This document shows positions 22,099 to 24,143 of a stretch of 24,143 nt of DNA, in pieces. The stretch's first letter is position 1, and every line of letters begins with the position of its first letter. The notes beneath the pieces are model-generated. The model saw only the letters and a list, made by a program, of their open reading frames with translations. It was not told where the DNA came from and did no database searches. The translations under genes were made by a program, and so were the position numbers. This stretch comes from an uncultured Lachnospiraceae bacterium (GTDB lineage Bacteria > Bacillota > Clostridia > Lachnospirales > Lachnospiraceae): the NCBI GenBank assembly GCA_910576815.1, contig CAJTKA010000046.1, positions 1 through 24,143 on the forward strand, in the 5' to 3' direction.

Positions 22099-24051
22099 AT
22101 GGGGAATCAACCGTTGAACGCACTGGTGTATACCAATGATAATTGCGTTGGCTGCAACAAATGTATTTCGGTCTGTCCGGTCCTGACGGCGAATCGGGCA
22201 GTGGAAGAGAATGGAAGAAATAAGATTATTGTAGATGGTGATCAGTGTGTGAGCTGTGGCGCCTGCTTTGATGTTTGTGCGCATGGGGCCAGAAGCTACA
22301 ACGATGATACGGAACGATTTTTTGAAGATCTGAAAAAGGGCGAGAAGATATCGATTCTGCTCGCGCCTGCATTTCTGGCAAACTACCCCAGGGAGTATGC
22401 GACAGTTCTTGGCGGTCTGAAAAAACTTGGCGTGAATCGCATCATCAGCATCAGCTTTGGTGCAGATATCACGACTTGGGGCTATGTCAAATATATCACG
22501 GAACATAATTTCAAAGGTGCGATTTCCCAACCCTGTCCTGCGGTGGTAGGTTACATAGAAAAGTATATCCCGGAGCTGATCCCGAGCCTGATGCCGGTTC
22601 ATTCGCCTATGATGTGCGGCGCGATCTATGTGAAAAAATACATGAAAGTGCCTGATAAGCTGGCCTTTATCAGTCCCTGTATCGCAAAGAAAAATGAGAT
22701 CGACGACCCCAACTGCGGCGGCTATGTCTCCTATAATGTGACCTTCGATCATCTGATGCAGTATGTGAGGGTGCACGGAGTTTCGGGACCGGCTGTGACG
22801 GATGAGATCGAGTACGGCCTGGGTTCCATCTATCCGATGCCCGGCGGTTTGAAAGAAAATGTTTACTGGTTCTGCGGAGAGGATATTTTTATCCGCCAGA
22901 TCGAAGGCGAAAAGCACGCCTATGAGTTTTTGGAGGATTATAAAAAGAGGGTACTGGGCAAGAAGGAACTGCCGTTTATGGTGGATGCTTTAAATTGTGC
23001 GAAAGGCTGCATCTATGGTCCGGGCGTGGAGGAGGAAAAGGTGCACTCCGACGATACGCTTTATGAACTCCAAAAGATTCGGGAGGCCAGCAAAAAGAGT
23101 GACAGGCGGCACGCTTTCAGCAGGAACCTGACGCCGAAACAGAGGCTTGACAGGCTCAACAGGCAGTTTGCGAACCTGGATATCAACGATTTTATCAGGC
23201 ATTATACTGACAAGTCAAAGGGACTGAAGCAGAGAGTGCCGAGTGTTTCGGAGATGAACGATATCTTTACGTCCATGGATAAGAGGACGGAAACGGAGCG
23301 CACGATGAACTGCTCCGCCTGCGGGTATGCAACCTGTGAAGACATGGTCACGGCGATTCACAATGGCTGTAACCATAAGGATAATTGTATCCAGTATGTC
23401 AAGAACAGGGTGGAGCAGGAGAGCGAAGCGGCGAGGCAGATGGCTGCCGAAGTTGAGAACAAAAACGCGCTGCTGCAGGAAAAAAATGAAAAGATCGCGG
23501 AGCTGATTGCCGAAGTGCAGGTTGACTTTGACAGTCTGGATATTTCGATCAGCGAGATGTCTGAGGGCAATAACAGCAATGCGGAGGAGAGCACGGGTAT
23601 CTCGGCTTCCATGAGTGATGTGGTACAGTTCTGTGATCAGTTGAATCAGGCGCTGGCAAAGATTCAGGAACTTTTGGTGAAACTGGAAGAAAATAACGAG
23701 GAGATCACGAATGTGGCGGAGGAGACGAACCTTCTTGCCTTAAATGCCAGCATTGAGGCGGCGAGAGCGGGAGAGTCCGGCAGAGGCTTTGCCATCATTG
23801 CTGAAAATATTAAGAAACTGGCGGATTCCTCCAAGGATACGGCCAGTGACAGCGACTCCAATAAAGAACAGATTCAGGCGGCGATCAAGAATCTTTTGGC
23901 AGATGCCGAAAGACTGATCAACGTTATCGACGGAGTCAATCTGCGGGTGACGAACCTGGCGGCGGCGACGGAGGAGATCGCGGCATCTGCGGATATGGTG
24001 AGCACGATTTCGGCGGATCTGAAGGACAAGCTTGCAGAACTCAATTCCTAA
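22099..24051 (+). CDS. [FeFe]-hydrogenase-like sensor fused to a methyl-accepting chemotaxis signalling domain
   Basis: This is a 650-residue soluble protein from ATG 22099 (GGAGG at 22089-22093; earlier in-frame ATGs sit on or too near that site). Domains in order: two [4Fe-4S] ferredoxin motifs (C16, C19, C22, C26; C50, C53, C56, C60); an [FeFe]-hydrogenase large-subunit domain (about 75-330) with H-cluster-type cysteines C146 in QPCPAVV, C194 in SPCIAKKNE, and C300/C304 in NCAKGCIYGPG; an FeS (PF04060-like) motif C405-X2-C408-X4-C413-X10-C424; then a coiled coil ending in the chemoreceptor hairpin EETNLLALNASIEAARAGESGRGFA. The proton-relay cysteine of catalytic enzymes (TSCCP) is proline here, as expected of a sensory rather than catalytic type. 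No membrane helix is present, so it is a cytosolic redox or H2 sensor candidate. No chemotaxis genes are in the window. Confidence 0.88.
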   Translation: MGNQPLNALVYTNDNCVGCNKCISVCPVLTANRAVEENGRNKIIVDGDQCVSCGACFDVCAHGARSYNDDTERFFEDLKKGEKISILLAPAFLANYPREYATVLGGLKKLGVNRIISISFGADITTWGYVKYITEHNFKGAISQPCPAVVGYIEKYIPELIPSLMPVHSPMMCGAIYVKKYMKVPDKLAFISPCIAKKNEIDDPNCGGYVSYNVTFDHLMQYVRVHGVSGPAVTDEIEYGLGSIYPMPGGLKENVYWFCGEDIFIRQIEGEKHAYEFLEDYKKRVLGKKELPFMVDALNCAKGCIYGPGVEEEKVHSDDTLYELQKIREASKKSDRRHAFSRNLTPKQRLDRLNRQFANLDINDFIRHYTDKSKGLKQRVPSVSEMNDIFTSMDKRTETERTMNCSACGYATCEDMVTAIHNGCNHKDNCIQYVKNRVEQESEAARQMAAEVENKNALLQEKNEKIAELIAEVQVDFDSLDISISEMSEGNNSNAEESTGISASMSDVVQFCDQLNQALAKIQELLVKLEENNEEITNVAEETNLLALNASIEAARAGESGRGFAIIAENIKKLADSSKDTASDSDSNKEQIQAAIKNLLADAERLINVIDGVNLRVTNLAAATEEIAASADMVSTISADLKDKLAELNS

Positions 24052-24058
24052 TATTATC

Positions 24059-24089
24059 AAAGCCGGAACCTTTCGCGTTCCGGCTTTTT
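24059..24089 (+). terminator. Strong rho-independent terminator
   Basis: AAAGCCGGAAC (24059-24069) pairs perfectly with GTTCCGGCTTT (24077-24087) over a 7-base loop and continues into a T run. It lies 7 bp after the sensor-gene stop. Confidence 0.95.
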
Positions 24090-24092
24090 CTA

Positions 24093-24143
24093 GTTTGCCC
24101 AGCATGGGCGAGTTCTAACGGGTGAAAGTCCCGAGTGCGCATA
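24093..24143 (+). mobile_element. Probable 5' end of a group II intron (continues beyond window)
   Basis: After the terminator comes GTTTG, a perfect stem GCCCA-GCA-TGGGC (24097-24109), then TTCTAACGGGTGAAAGTCCCG (24113 onward, a CGGG/CCCG stem closing a TGAAAGT loop) and GAGTGCGC. The GGGTGAAAGTCCC arrangement soon after a GTTTG/GTGYG-type start is what I know from domain I of bacterial group II introns. Placement directly behind a terminator hairpin is the habit of class C introns. Only about 50 bases are visible, so the class, the exact boundary and the presence of a reverse transcriptase cannot be judged. Confidence 0.6.

Noticed and set aside
22045..22917. Minus-strand frame of 290 codons at the start of the hydrogenase-like gene
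   Set aside because: It is opposite a gene with intact Fe-S motifs and has neither a ribosome binding site nor recognisable motifs.

Overview
The window most resembles chromosomal DNA of an anaerobic Firmicute of class Clostridia, probably a Lachnospiraceae relative. I infer this from AGGAGG-type ribosome binding sites on nearly every gene, moderate GC content, Gram-positive ComEA/ComEC and GerMN proteins, Gram-positive-type LexA boxes, and an [FeFe]-hydrogenase-like sensor. I cannot name the species. All genes but one are on the + strand. No rRNA, tRNA or CRISPR array was seen.

Layout. (1) 1-1710: the end of argB and then argD, the tail of an arginine operon. (2) 1783-3869: an orphan, membrane-anchored solute-binding-like protein and a small DMT-type membrane protein, separated by a terminator. 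(3) 3949-11458: comEA, an OmpR-type response regulator, its histidine kinase, a double-GerMN lipoprotein, comEC and holA. The two DNA-uptake genes bracket a signalling cassette. (4) 11563-12605: thrH, a small unknown gene and a strong terminator. (5) 12702-15665: a 25-residue hydrophobic peptide, then a near-consensus promoter overlapped and flanked by two LexA-type boxes (GAAC-N4-GTTC). Behind it lie a DUF1653 protein, a cN-I-like 5'-nucleotidase and MutY. This looks like a DNA-damage-responsive nucleotide and base-repair operon. (6) 15831-17653: a family 2 glycosyltransferase converging on a PAP2-type membrane phosphatase, with a bidirectional terminator between them. (7) 18042-21990: glyA, hom and an aspartate kinase. 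A 132-bp unit of three hairpins bounded by a 23-bp direct repeat lies between glyA and hom. (8) 22099-24051: a soluble protein joining ferredoxin clusters, a hydrogenase H-cluster domain, a further Fe-S domain and a chemotaxis-receptor signalling coiled coil. Its terminator is followed at once by what looks like the 5' end of a group II intron, which runs off the window.

How the genes fit together. Aspartate kinase and Hom make homoserine, and ThrH can phosphorylate homoserine using phosphoserine, while GlyA interconverts serine and glycine. Regions 4 and 7 therefore share serine/threonine chemistry. Region 5 is the most interesting regulatory unit. The hairpin element at 19277-19431 and the hydrogenase-chemoreceptor fusion are the other parts most worth following up.
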